A stretch of DNA of 14,685 nucleotides, taken from positions 1 through 14,685 of the forward strand of contig DAOVGF010000070.1 of assembly GCA_030672545.1 (NCBI GenBank). Direction: 5' to 3'. Made by a program: the position numbers and the translations under genes. This document shows, piece after piece, positions 1-7,366 of the stretch (position 1 is the first letter of the stretch; every line of letters starts with the position of its first letter). The DNA comes from Candidatus Aerophobota bacterium (GTDB taxonomy: Bacteria; Aerophobota; Aerophobia; Aerophobales; Aerophobaceae). The notes below the pieces were generated by a model, which saw nothing but the letters and a program-made list of their open reading frames with translations, ran no database searches and was not told where the DNA came from.

Positions 1-38
1 GATTTTTTTAGTAATTGGTCGATTGAATATTTAGTCAG
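1..38 (-). CDS. rpoZ: RNA polymerase omega subunit, N-terminal fragment (cut by window edge)
   Basis: Only about twelve codons are visible, reading TKYSIDQLLKKS after the initiator. This resembles the N-terminus of bacterial omega subunits, which assist assembly of RNA polymerase. The gene lies 21 bases after gmk, and the order yicC-gmk-rpoZ is widely conserved. A clear AAGGAG occupies 46-51. Seven bases after it the reading frame opens with CTG at 36-38, and there is no ATG, GTG or TTG in frame between the site and the coding segment. A CTG start is therefore the simplest reading. The identification rests on context plus a short peptide and is moderate. Confidence 0.55.
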   Translation of the reverse strand, partial: MTKYSIDQLLKK

Positions 39-59
39 TGTATTACTCCTTGTTAAATA

Positions 60-677
60 TTATTTTGAGAGCAAATCGGTAAGTTTACTTTTTTGTTTTT
101 CATCTAATCGACAACGTTCAGCTTCTATTATTGACAAAAGATCCTTTAGAGCCTCATTCACATCATTATTTACTATAAAGTATTGATAAGCTGGGGCATA
201 TTTTGTTTCCTCCCGAGCTCGATTAACTCTTTCCTTTATTTTTTTGTCGCTTTCTGTACCCCGCTTTTTTAATCTTTTTTGTAGTTCCTGCCAGGATGGA
301 GGTAAAAGAAAGACTAGAATTGCTTGAGGATAACTTTTCTTTATCTGAACTCCTCCTTTAACATCTACTTCCAGAATCACATTTTTTTCCAACTCTATAG
401 CTTTTTCAAGAAATCTCGTAGAAGTTCCATAAAGTTGATGATGAACAGTGGCCCATTCCACAAATTCTTCATCCATAATCATTTTTTTAAACTCTTCTTC
501 TGAAACAAAATAATAGTCAACTCCCTCTATTTCATTTTTCCGGGAGGGTCGAGTGGTAAAAGAAACAGAGAAAGTGAAAGATGAAGACACCTGGAGAAAT
601 CGCTTACAAAGGGTAGTTTTCCCTGAGCCAGAGGGAGCTGAAATAACCAGGATTAGTCCGGTTCTCTTTTTTAACAT
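60..677 (-). CDS. gmk: Guanylate kinase
   Basis: This cytoplasmic nucleotide kinase converts GMP and ATP to GDP and ADP. The P-loop SAPSGSGKTTL is at residues 13-23. The GMP-binding segment follows (SFTTRPSRKNEIEGVDYYFV, about 39-58), then the EFVEWA and YGTS elements, so all family landmarks are present. From the ATG at 677 the protein is 205 residues, the usual family length, and the P-loop sits at the usual distance from the start. An alternative GTG at 692 would add five residues and overlap the yicC stop as GTGA, which would suit translational coupling. Neither start has a strong Shine-Dalgarno. The gene sits between yicC and rpoZ in the classical order, but no remA-like gene lies between yicC and gmk. 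Confidence 0.95.
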   Translation of the reverse strand: MLKKRTGLILVISAPSGSGKTTLCKRFLQVSSSFTFSVSFTTRPSRKNEIEGVDYYFVSEEEFKKMIMDEEFVEWATVHHQLYGTSTRFLEKAIELEKNVILEVDVKGGVQIKKSYPQAILVFLLPPSWQELQKRLKKRGTESDKKIKERVNRAREETKYAPAYQYFIVNNDVNEALKDLLSIIEAERCRLDEKQKSKLTDLLSK

Positions 678-688
678 TGGTATCACTT

Positions 689-1555
689 TCACTCAATATT
701 TTGCACTAATTCTCTAATTCGCTCCACTTCTTCTTTTATAGTGATCAATTCTCTTGAAATTATCGGTGAGTTAATTTTGGCTCCCATAGTATTTACTTCT
801 CTATTCATTTCTTGAATAATAAAAGTTAATCGCTTCCCCATAGGTTTCTTAACCCTTAGAGTTTTCTGGAGCTGCTCTAAATGAGAGCTAAATCTAACTA
901 ACTCTTCATTTATATCTCCTCGCATCAATAAATTAGCTATCTCTCTAATTAACAGGGGTTTTTCTTTTTCAGAGGTAATCTTGCTTAGTTCTTTCTCTAG
1001 TTTTTCCCGATATTGGCGACGGATTTGGGGTGCCCCTTTCTTTACTTTAGAAAAACAGGACCTGATATTTTTTAAGCAACGACGAATAGCCATTAGATGC
1101 TTAGTCCCTTCCTGGTTCCGCTCTATGGTCAGATCGCTTAAAGCTTCCTCGCAGGTCTGATAAACTAGACTTTCCACTTTTACGTCCTCCCCTGTTTTTA
1201 TGATAGTTATTCCCGGAACAGTTAGTAAGTGAGAAAGTTTGATCTCATCTTTCAGACCAAGAATTTTAATCAAAGAGGTTAAATTTTCGTAATAATGGGA
1301 AAGAAGCTCTTTGTTGATAGTTAAAGAGCAAAAGGGAGGTTTCTTACGGATAATCTTAATATCTATAAAGATCTTACCCCGTTCAATCTTGTTTTTAGTT
1401 GTACTGATAATGTTCTTTTGCCATTTATAGGGGATTTCTTCTGAACAATTTATTTGAATGTCACGATAGCGGTGGTTGAGGGTGTAAATACGAAAGTTTA
1501 CTGATATACCCTCAATTTCTTGTTTACTTTCTCCGTAACCGGTCATACTTTTCAC
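689..1555 (-). CDS. yicC: YicC/YloC family endoribonuclease
   Basis: The protein is about 288 residues. It opens with the family signature KSMTGYG and ends with the conserved DUF1732 region (GKRLTFIIQEMNREVNTMG, then INSPIISRELITIKEEVERIRE). Members of this family have been described as endoribonucleases acting on RNA, but the exact role in this organism is unknown. I place the start at the GTG at 1555. A GGAGGAG lies about ten bases upstream, and the protein then begins three residues before MTGYG, as in relatives. A longer frame to 1588 exists but adds no family-like sequence. The stop overlaps or abuts the gmk start, so the genes are probably cotranscribed and translationally coupled. A decayed galactokinase fragment lies immediately upstream. 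Confidence 0.93.
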   Translation of the reverse strand: MKSMTGYGESKQEIEGISVNFRIYTLNHRYRDIQINCSEEIPYKWQKNIISTTKNKIERGKIFIDIKIIRKKPPFCSLTINKELLSHYYENLTSLIKILGLKDEIKLSHLLTVPGITIIKTGEDVKVESLVYQTCEEALSDLTIERNQEGTKHLMAIRRCLKNIRSCFSKVKKGAPQIRRQYREKLEKELSKITSEKEKPLLIREIANLLMRGDINEELVRFSSHLEQLQKTLRVKKPMGKRLTFIIQEMNREVNTMGAKINSPIISRELITIKEEVERIRELVQNIE

Positions 1556-1629
1556 GGGACTTTGACTCCTCCATTGACAACCCGGCAAGAGTTAATTCGA
1601 GGGCGAAGGCCACTTCTTAATAATTACTA

Positions 1630-1954
1630 TTAACTCCTTAACTTATAAAAAATGACCTTTCTGTCTGCCTCTTCTCCTGATACTAAGTAAACATATCTAT
1701 ATAATTATACTTGGTAGGAGGAAACCTTCGTTGTAATCGGTATGCTTCCCCCGTAGGTTTACTCTTCCCGGAGGTTTGATAACGATGGAATCCTTTTGTT
1801 CTCCGAATATCTCTCTAAGTCGGGCCAACGACTTGGCTAATATTTTAACCAATTTCCTACACCTGTCAAGTAAGGCTTCCTTAATTTCTATAAAAAACAC
1901 TAAGAAGAAGGTGTTAGGGGGATATTCGGGCAAATCGGGAGGCTTAGCTCTCAT
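1630..1954 (-). pseudogene. galK: Decayed galactokinase N-terminal fragment
   Basis: A frame starting one base after the upstream ABC ATPase stop encodes a helical stretch, then IVIKPPGRVNLRGKHTDYNEGF and LLPSII. This is the N-terminal GHMP-kinase signature of galactokinase (canonically PGRVNLIGEHTDYN, followed by GF-LP). Two conserved positions are altered: Ile is now Arg, and the sugar-contacting Glu of GEHTDYN is Lys. The frame stops at 1697. Another frame continues with YVYLVSGEEADRKVIFYKL and stops at 1630, which fits the next strand of galactokinase (V-Y-V-A then D-R-K-V-x-x-Y). So the fragment carries a frameshift, lacks about 85 percent of the enzyme (usual length 350-400 residues) and has a damaged motif. 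No Shine-Dalgarno or convincing start is seen for the galactokinase part. Confidence 0.7.
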
Positions 1955-1955
1955 C

Positions 1956-2726
1956 TTAATTATGGTGATCGGACAAGAGAGTAGTCTCATTTGAACTAAT
2001 CATTTTAATGAAAAAATCCTCCAGACTAACACCTTCTTCTTTTATTTCCTGAATGGACTTCAAACATATTAATCTTCCTTGATGAAGGATACCTATTCGG
2101 TGACAAATTTCTTCTACCTCGGCCAAGATATGAGAGGAAAAAAAAATAGTGCTACCCGCCTGATTAAGTTGCCGGATGATCTCTTTAACCTTTTTTCTTC
2201 CCAGAGGATCAAGTCCACTAAGGGGTTCATCTAGAAAAATAAGCTGCGGCTCGTTTATCAGAGCCGAGGCAATAGCCAGACGTTGTCTCATTCCTTTGGA
2301 AAATTCGCTGATCCTGGTACTTTTGACTTTTTCCAGATCGAGGAATCTTAATAAATAGGCAACTTTTTTTTGCCTGGTATCCTTTTTTAGAGAAAAGAGT
2401 TTTCCGCAGAAATTGAGAAATTCACTGGCCGTAAGAAATTCATAAAGGTTAGCATTTTCAGGTAGGTAACCTATTTTCCTTCTGGTTTCTTTATCTATTC
2501 CCCTTTTTCCTAAGATTTTAAATTCACCTTTAGTAGGCTGAATTAATCCCATAAGTATCTTAAGTACCGTTGTTTTTCCAGCCGCATTCAGCCCCAAGAG
2601 ACCCAATACTTCACCTTTGAGTATCTCTAGATCCAACTGCTGAAGAGCTTGCACCCTTCTTCTTTTTAGAAAACCCCGGTAACCTTGGTAAGTCTTACTT
2701 AAGTGGGTTATTTTGACAGCTACCAT
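1956..2726 (-). CDS. ABC-2 type transporter ATP-binding protein
   Basis: This is an ABC ATPase of 256 residues. Walker A is GLNAAGKTT (45-53, K51). Glu90 stands at the Q-loop position, as in many ABC-2 ATPases (GYLPE). The signature is FSKGMRQRL (142-150), Walker B is LIFLDEP (162-168), the D-loop is SGLD, and the H-loop His is 199. The domain order and the C-terminal SLEDFF segment fit ATPases that pair with ABC-2 permeases for drug, Na+ or polysaccharide export; the substrate cannot be read. The ATG at 2726 has GGAAG seven bases upstream, and the gene overlaps the folK end by 32 bases, so the two are cotranscribed. The expected permease gene is absent: a galactokinase remnant begins one base past the stop. 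The ATPase may therefore lack a local partner. Confidence 0.93.
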   Translation of the reverse strand: MVAVKITHLSKTYQGYRGFLKRRRVQALQQLDLEILKGEVLGLLGLNAAGKTTVLKILMGLIQPTKGEFKILGKRGIDKETRRKIGYLPENANLYEFLTASEFLNFCGKLFSLKKDTRQKKVAYLLRFLDLEKVKSTRISEFSKGMRQRLAIASALINEPQLIFLDEPLSGLDPLGRKKVKEIIRQLNQAGSTIFFSSHILAEVEEICHRIGILHQGRLICLKSIQEIKEEGVSLEDFFIKMISSNETTLLSDHHN

Positions 2727-3219
2727 TAGAAACTTCCAAGATTTTTTCTACCCGGTGAGAATCATTTAGCTCATTAAGAATGTTTTTTAGCTTTTTCATT
2801 TGTACCGGATGACTAATTTCAGGGTCAAGTTCCATTAGCGGCAGGAGAACAAACTTTCTCTCTGTAAGACGAGGATGGGGAATAACAAGATTACTTTCTT
2901 CGATGGTAACCTGGCCATAAAGAAGTATGTCCAAATCAATTACCCGGGGACCTTTTTTCTCTCCAGGTTTTCTTGGCTCTCTACCCATTTTTTCTTCGAT
3001 TTTTAACAGTTCTCTTAAAAGATAGTCTGGTGAATAGGTACTATGAGACTTCACCACGCAATTTATAAACCAACCTCCTCTAGTTCCTACGGGCTCAGCA
3101 AGATAAAGAGAGGAAATTCTGGTGACCGTTATTTTTTCTTTTAGTCTTCTTATGGCCTCCTGAATATTTCTAATTTTTTGGCCTTTATTAGATCCAAGGC
3201 CGATGTAAACAACAGGCAT
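2695..3219 (-). CDS. folK: 2-amino-4-hydroxy-6-hydroxymethyldihydropteridine pyrophosphokinase
   Basis: FolK transfers pyrophosphate from ATP to hydroxymethyl-dihydropterin, the step before dihydropteroate synthase in folate synthesis. From the ATG at 3219 the protein has 174 residues and begins MPVVYIGLGSNKG, the standard start. Later come YLAEPVG (39-45), the signature GPRVIDLDILLYG (90-102) with its metal-binding Asp residues, and PHPRL...R-FVLLPL (114-128). These all match the family. The frame is open to a TTG at 3288, but the extra 23 residues are basic and unlike the family. A loose AAGGA lies about 13 bases before the ATG. The last 32 bases overlap the ABC ATPase. No folP or folB is in the window, and the C-terminal tail is slightly longer than usual. 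Confidence 0.93.
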   Translation of the reverse strand: MPVVYIGLGSNKGQKIRNIQEAIRRLKEKITVTRISSLYLAEPVGTRGGWFINCVVKSHSTYSPDYLLRELLKIEEKMGREPRKPGEKKGPRVIDLDILLYGQVTIEESNLVIPHPRLTERKFVLLPLMELDPEISHPVQMKKLKNILNELNDSHRVEKILEVSNGSCQNNPLK

Positions 3220-3404
3220 TTCCCGTTTGTTTTTCCTTAGTTTAATCCTTGCCAGGGTAAAATATGTTTTGATTTTTTTAATAAACAAATATAATTTTAT
3301 TTACTTGTTTGGTAGTTTTATTAAGAGCAAAAAAATAACCCTTTACTTTTTAAGAACTTCGTGAACAGCATTTCCTTAAAACCAGGAGATAAGAATTATA
3401 CTTC

Positions 3405-3800
3405 CTATTTTTTCCGACTGGAAATAGCTTTGTTTAATTGACCGGCCCAGGTTTTAGGATCTTCTACTTTAAGATGAAGAATACCAAATCCTCCTTTTAA
3501 ACCACTCTTATCCAAGGCTTCCTTGCTGGCACTTACCTGAGATAAATCTATCTCTACCAACAACAACTTTCCAATAACTCCTTTCACTACGGTCTTCTGT
3601 AAGGCTTCTAAAGGAAGTTCAAAAACAGTCACTTTCTCTTTGGCTGGAGTGTCTGCCTCCATAATCATCCTGTAATTAGTAAGACAAAGCATGCCCTGAT
3701 CATATTTAATTAGGTTCTTATGATCCACTCCCCCGATTTTAAACTCCTTGACAACTACACTACTTAACTGCAACTCTCCTTCGCCCTTTCTTAGAATCAT
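3405..3800 (-). CDS. GRAM/bacterial PH-like domain protein of unknown function
   Basis: This is a soluble protein of 131 residues. The stretch G-M-L-C-L-T-N-Y-R-M-I-M-E (36-48) fits the pattern of GRAM and bacterial PH-like domains (G-x-L-x-L-T-N-x-R). It is followed by alternating beta-strand segments and a C-terminal amphipathic helix (DPKTWAGQLNKAISSRKK), the usual PH-fold ending. No signal peptide or membrane segment is visible. The start is secure: AGGAGGAGG lies about eight bases before the ATG. The gene has its own extended -10 promoter with a leader of roughly 100 bases, and a 192-base gap separates it from yjbQ, so it is probably a single-gene unit. PH-like folds in bacteria may bind lipids or proteins, but I cannot give a function here. 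Confidence 0.78.
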   Translation of the reverse strand: MILRKGEGELQLSSVVVKEFKIGGVDHKNLIKYDQGMLCLTNYRMIMEADTPAKEKVTVFELPLEALQKTVVKGVIGKLLLVEIDLSQVSASKEALDKSGLKGGFGILHLKVEDPKTWAGQLNKAISSRKK

Positions 3801-3905
3801 TTATTTTACCTCCTCCTGCGTGATTCTATTTCCAGAACATTTACTTCTCGAGATGACTAGAACATACTTTTACTAAAAGATTTCCTTAATATATACTGAT
3901 TGTTC

Positions 3906-3933
3906 ATTATAGCAGATTTATCATTTTTGTCAT
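3906..3933 (-). promoter_or_regulatory. Sigma-70-type promoter with extended -10 for the GRAM-like gene
   Basis: On the minus strand, ATGACA (3928-3933) is separated by 16 bases from a perfect TATAAT (3906-3911). The -10 is preceded by TGC, giving an extended -10 element. The predicted start site is near 3899, leaving a leader of about 100 bases before the ATG at 3800. Confidence 0.65.
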
Positions 3934-3992
3934 CTACTTAGTTGCCCTAAAACAACTTGACTGGTTACATCGAGTGCGACTCAGAAAAATCA

Positions 3993-4385
3993 TTATCCAA
4001 TCTTTACCATAACCTGGCGATGGCGAGGTCCATCAAACTCACAGAGATAAATAGACTGCCAGGTTCCCAAAAGAAGCTTTCCTTCCCGGATAATAATCAC
4101 CTGGGAGGAACCGGTTAAGAATGATTTAATGTGCGCCGGAGAATTTCCCTCCAAATGATGATAGCTTTCCTGTTGGGGAATCATTCTGTCTAAATGTTCT
4201 AAGATGTCTCTGGGAACACTGGGATCAGCTCCCTCATTAATGGTGACGGCAGCAGTGGTGTGAGGGACAAATATCCAACAGATTCCCTCTTCCAAATTTG
4301 ATTTCTCCACAATTTCCGCCACCCGCGAGGTAATATCAATGAACTGAGTCCGGGAAGAGGTAACAATACTAAAATTTTCTATCAT
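3993..4385 (-). CDS. yjbQ: YjbQ family protein (UPF0047)
   Basis: This 130-residue protein has the full UPF0047 signature: PHTTAAVTINEGADPSVPRD (41-60), HHLEGNSPAHIKS (76-88) and GTWQSIYLCEFDGPRHR (107-123). The conserved His and Glu residues of these blocks form the family's presumed active site. Members are annotated as secondary thiamine-phosphate synthases because they can show that activity in E. coli, but their physiological role is unsettled. The ATG at 4385 lies inside the dapA 3' end, a 17-base overlap. Its GAGGAAAG ribosome site is also within dapA, which points to cotranscription as the last gene of the lysine operon. The length is normal and no key residue is missing. Confidence 0.92.
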   Translation of the reverse strand: MIENFSIVTSSRTQFIDITSRVAEIVEKSNLEEGICWIFVPHTTAAVTINEGADPSVPRDILEHLDRMIPQQESYHHLEGNSPAHIKSFLTGSSQVIIIREGKLLLGTWQSIYLCEFDGPRHRQVMVKIG

Positions 4386-5268
4386 TCTTACTTTCCTCTT
4401 TAATTAATCCGAATTTTTGTAAAACTTCTTCTACCTTAGCTTCATTTTCCTTTTTCATAGCGCATAAAGGAAGTCTCCACTCCTTCTCAATCATTCCCAG
4501 CCTGGCCATGGCCGTCTTTATGGGAAGGGGATTAGTTTCTATGAACATAGCTTGGCAGAGGGGATAGAGCTGGTAGTGAAGCTCCTGAGCTCTTTGATAA
4601 TCACCGGTTAAGAAGGAACTGACCATTTTTGTCATCTCAACGGGCACGATGTTGGCTACTACAGATATTACTCCCTTTCCTCCTAACGAGAGAATGGGTA
4701 GGGTGTGCGAGTCATTGCCGGAAAGGACAGTAAAATCAGAGCTGCAGAGGGAAAGAATACTGGAGACCTGGTCTATATTTCCACTGGCTTCCTTAATTCC
4801 CACGATATTTTTCAAGTGACTCAATTTGGCTACTGTTCCGGGCGAAATATTAACTCCCGTGCGAGAGGGAACATTATAAATAATAATGGGAAGGCCAATT
4901 TTGTTTAGCTCTTGGAAATGAGCCTCCATGCCTGATGGAGTAGGTTTGTTATAGTAGGGAGTGATAACCAGAGCGCCGTCTGCTCCGGCCTGTTTAGCAA
5001 AAGATGTTAACTCCAGAGCTTCCTGTGTGGAATTAGAACCCGTGCCGGCAATCACCGGAATCCGTCCCCCCACTTCTGTAAGGGTTAATTCAATCAGGTG
5101 TTTGTGCTCCGCAAAAGAGAGAGTGGGGGACTCACCAGTAGTTCCACAAGGAACAATTCCATTCACTCCCTTATTTAAGAGGAATTTTATCAAATCAGAC
5201 AATCTTCTTTGGTCAATCTTGCTTCGGTGAAAAGGAGTAACTATAGCTACCAAGCAACCTTCAAACAT
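4369..5268 (-). CDS. dapA: 4-hydroxy-tetrahydrodipicolinate synthase
   Basis: DapA condenses pyruvate with aspartate semialdehyde, the first committed step to diaminopimelate and lysine. The protein has 299 residues, the typical length. Visible elements are the substrate loop CGTTGES (41-47), ITPYYNKP (102-109), the catalytic Tyr in IIYNVPSRTG (Tyr131), the Schiff-base Lys in GIKEASG (Lys159) and VLSGND (181-186). The ATG at 5268 is preferred over an upstream TTG at 5283 because GGGAG lies about seven bases before it. It overlaps the 3' end of the lysA-dapF gene by eight bases, so translation is probably coupled. No dapB or aminotransferase gene is next to it; yjbQ follows instead. Confidence 0.97.
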   Translation of the reverse strand: MFEGCLVAIVTPFHRSKIDQRRLSDLIKFLLNKGVNGIVPCGTTGESPTLSFAEHKHLIELTLTEVGGRIPVIAGTGSNSTQEALELTSFAKQAGADGALVITPYYNKPTPSGMEAHFQELNKIGLPIIIYNVPSRTGVNISPGTVAKLSHLKNIVGIKEASGNIDQVSSILSLCSSDFTVLSGNDSHTLPILSLGGKGVISVVANIVPVEMTKMVSSFLTGDYQRAQELHYQLYPLCQAMFIETNPLPIKTAMARLGMIEKEWRLPLCAMKKENEAKVEEVLQKFGLIKEESKNDRKF

Positions 5269-7366
5269 CGATGTCTCCCTCAATAATTTTTCCTCGATAA
5301 ACTACGTTAGCATCTCCACCCAAATAAACCTTTTGATAAAGCCCTCTTTTTATCTTCTCAAACCAAACAGTGAGTTCACCTCCTTTCATTTTGACTTTCA
5401 CTGGAGAAGAAATTCCATAGATGGCCGCACTGATTAGAGCAGAGGCTACAGCTCCGGTACCGCATCCAAGAGTCTCTGCCTCAACACCCCGCTCATAAGT
5501 TCTGATTCTTAGGCTCTCTTTTTCTATCTGGACGAAGTCAACATTAGTTCCCTGGGGTTGGAATCGAGGGTGATATCTTATTTGCGGGGCTATCTCCTTT
5601 AGAGAAGAATCATTCACCGGGCTCTCAAAAATAATCAGGTGAGGAACGCCGGTATTGATAAAGTGGCCCTTCCGGGTACATCTTTTTAGGGTAATTTTTA
5701 GATTAAGTTCAACTGGGTCAGGATCTTTCATTTTTATCCTGACTTCGTGGTTATTTACCTCTGCCAGAATGTTTCCTGAGGGAGTTTCGAAGGTAAATTT
5801 TTTGTTGGTCAGTCCTTCCATCCAGGCATATCGGGCGGCACATCTGGCTCCGTTACCACACATTTCCGCTTCTGAGCCGTCCGAGTTGAAAGTTCGCATG
5901 AGAAATTTAGCTTTCTTGGATTTTTCCAAAAGGAGAATACCATCAGCTCCGATCCCTTTTTTTCGACAGCAAAGCCGGCGAGCTAACTTGTTGGGTTCGA
6001 GAATAAAACCGGGGCGATTATCTATGACGATAAAGTCATTACCGATTCCTTCCATTTTAGTGAAATAAAGAGGTTTGCCGGCCAACCGAGAGTGGGTAAA
6101 AGATAACTCTAAAGGAATATGTTCTCCTTTTGTCAGATCTGAATAAGTTTCTCTCTCTCGGACAATCCACCACTGACTCTCTTTTACTAAAATCTCAGGG
6201 GGTTTTGGTCTTCCATTGTAGGATGAGCTCATAGAGTATCCATAGGCTCCGGTATCCATAATACTTAGGTATTCTCCTTCTTTAGCTAAGGGTAGGTGGC
6301 GTTCCTGAGCAAAAAAGTCTCCTGATTCACATATGGGACCGACTACATCTACCTTTTCTCGGGGAGAATTGGCCGGAGGCTCGTCTAATTTCAAAATCTC
6401 ATGGTAAGACTGGTATAGAGAAGGCCTGATCAGGTCATTCATCCCGGCGTCCACTATCAGGAAAGTTTTGCTGGACTGCCTTTTTTTGTAAAGCAGACGA
6501 GTAATTAAGGCACCGGATTTGGCTACCAGGTATCGACCGGGCTCCAGGATAAGTTTAAGTTTTCTTGAGCTTATCAGGGGAGTAATTTTGTCTGCCAAAT
6601 CGTCTAAGTCAAAAGAAGACTGTCCCGGCTGATAATTAATGCCGAATCCACCACCGATATTCAGATATTTGACTTTGATTTCCTGCTTCTCCAACCATTT
6701 TAAGAGAGTTTCTATGGGCTGAAGAGCCCGGAGGTAAGGATCTGGGGTGGCAATTTGAGAGCCAATGTGCAGGTGGATACCCCAAGGCTTAACCCACCTG
6801 TTTTTTTTCAACTTTTGATAGATTTTCCTGGCTACGGGGGGAGCCAGGCCAAATTTATTCTCTTTTTTCCCCGTGGTAACGTATTTATGAGTTTCCGGGT
6901 CAATATCGGGATTGATTCTTAGAGCTACCCGGGCTACTTTACTTAACTTTTGGGCTATCGCCCCGATGAGTTCGATTTCTCCCTCTGATTCTACATTAAA
7001 CATGAGGATATTTTCTCTCAAGGCTAATTCAATCTCTTCTTCTTTTTTACCTACTCCGGCAAAAACAATTTTTTCTGGAGGGAATCCAGCTTTCCGGGCC
7101 TGGTAAAGCTCACCTCCGGAAACAATATCAGTCCCCGCTCCTTCTCTGGCCAGAAGGGAGCAAAGAGCAAGATTAGCATTAGCTTTAAAGGAGTAACAAA
7201 TCAAGGTTTCCAGAGAGGCAAAGGCAGCATTAATTCTTTGGTAGTTTTCCCTAACTGCCCCGGCGCTGTAAAGGTAAAAAGGCGTTCCTACTTCCTTGGC
7301 CAGGCGCTTAATTCTCATTTTCTCACAGAAAAGTTCTCCCTGGTGGTAATAAAAATATTTCATCAT
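5261..7366 (-). CDS. lysA-dapF: LysA-DapF fusion: diaminopimelate decarboxylase / diaminopimelate epimerase
   Basis: This is one uninterrupted frame of 701 residues. Residues 1 to about 420 are a PLP-dependent meso-DAP decarboxylase: CYSFKANAN with PLP Lys61, HIGSQI (200-205), GGGFGI (238-243), EPGRYLVAKSG (275-285), ICESGD with Cys346, and YGYSMSSSYNGRPKP from 375. About a dozen residues later a full DapF begins (LYFTKMEGIGNDF, 433-445). It has both catalytic cysteines, Cys503 in MCGNG and Cys635 in GCGTGA, and ends at its natural C-terminus. The fused enzyme would epimerise LL-DAP to meso-DAP and decarboxylate it to lysine, in reverse domain order. No stop or frameshift is visible at the joint. 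The start follows the argH stop as ATGATG with GGAGG very close, so the second ATG (7363) may be used. Separate LysA and DapF proteins are the usual state. Confidence 0.95.
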   Translation of the reverse strand: MMKYFYYHQGELFCEKMRIKRLAKEVGTPFYLYSAGAVRENYQRINAAFASLETLICYSFKANANLALCSLLAREGAGTDIVSGGELYQARKAGFPPEKIVFAGVGKKEEEIELALRENILMFNVESEGEIELIGAIAQKLSKVARVALRINPDIDPETHKYVTTGKKENKFGLAPPVARKIYQKLKKNRWVKPWGIHLHIGSQIATPDPYLRALQPIETLLKWLEKQEIKVKYLNIGGGFGINYQPGQSSFDLDDLADKITPLISSRKLKLILEPGRYLVAKSGALITRLLYKKRQSSKTFLIVDAGMNDLIRPSLYQSYHEILKLDEPPANSPREKVDVVGPICESGDFFAQERHLPLAKEGEYLSIMDTGAYGYSMSSSYNGRPKPPEILVKESQWWIVRERETYSDLTKGEHIPLELSFTHSRLAGKPLYFTKMEGIGNDFIVIDNRPGFILEPNKLARRLCCRKKGIGADGILLLEKSKKAKFLMRTFNSDGSEAEMCGNGARCAARYAWMEGLTNKKFTFETPSGNILAEVNNHEVRIKMKDPDPVELNLKITLKRCTRKGHFINTGVPHLIIFESPVNDSSLKEIAPQIRYHPRFQPQGTNVDFVQIEKESLRIRTYERGVEAETLGCGTGAVASALISAAIYGISSPVKVKMKGGELTVWFEKIKRGLYQKVYLGGDANVVYRGKIIEGDIDV

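Noticed and set aside
2176..2358. Plus-strand open frame of 60 codons inside the ABC gene
   Set aside because: It is antisense to a clear ABC ATPase, including its signature and Walker B region, and has no support of its own.
3289..3404. Promoter or terminator between the GRAM-like gene and folK
   Set aside because: The sequence is AT-rich, but no -35/-10 pair with proper spacing and no stem followed by a T tract is convincing.
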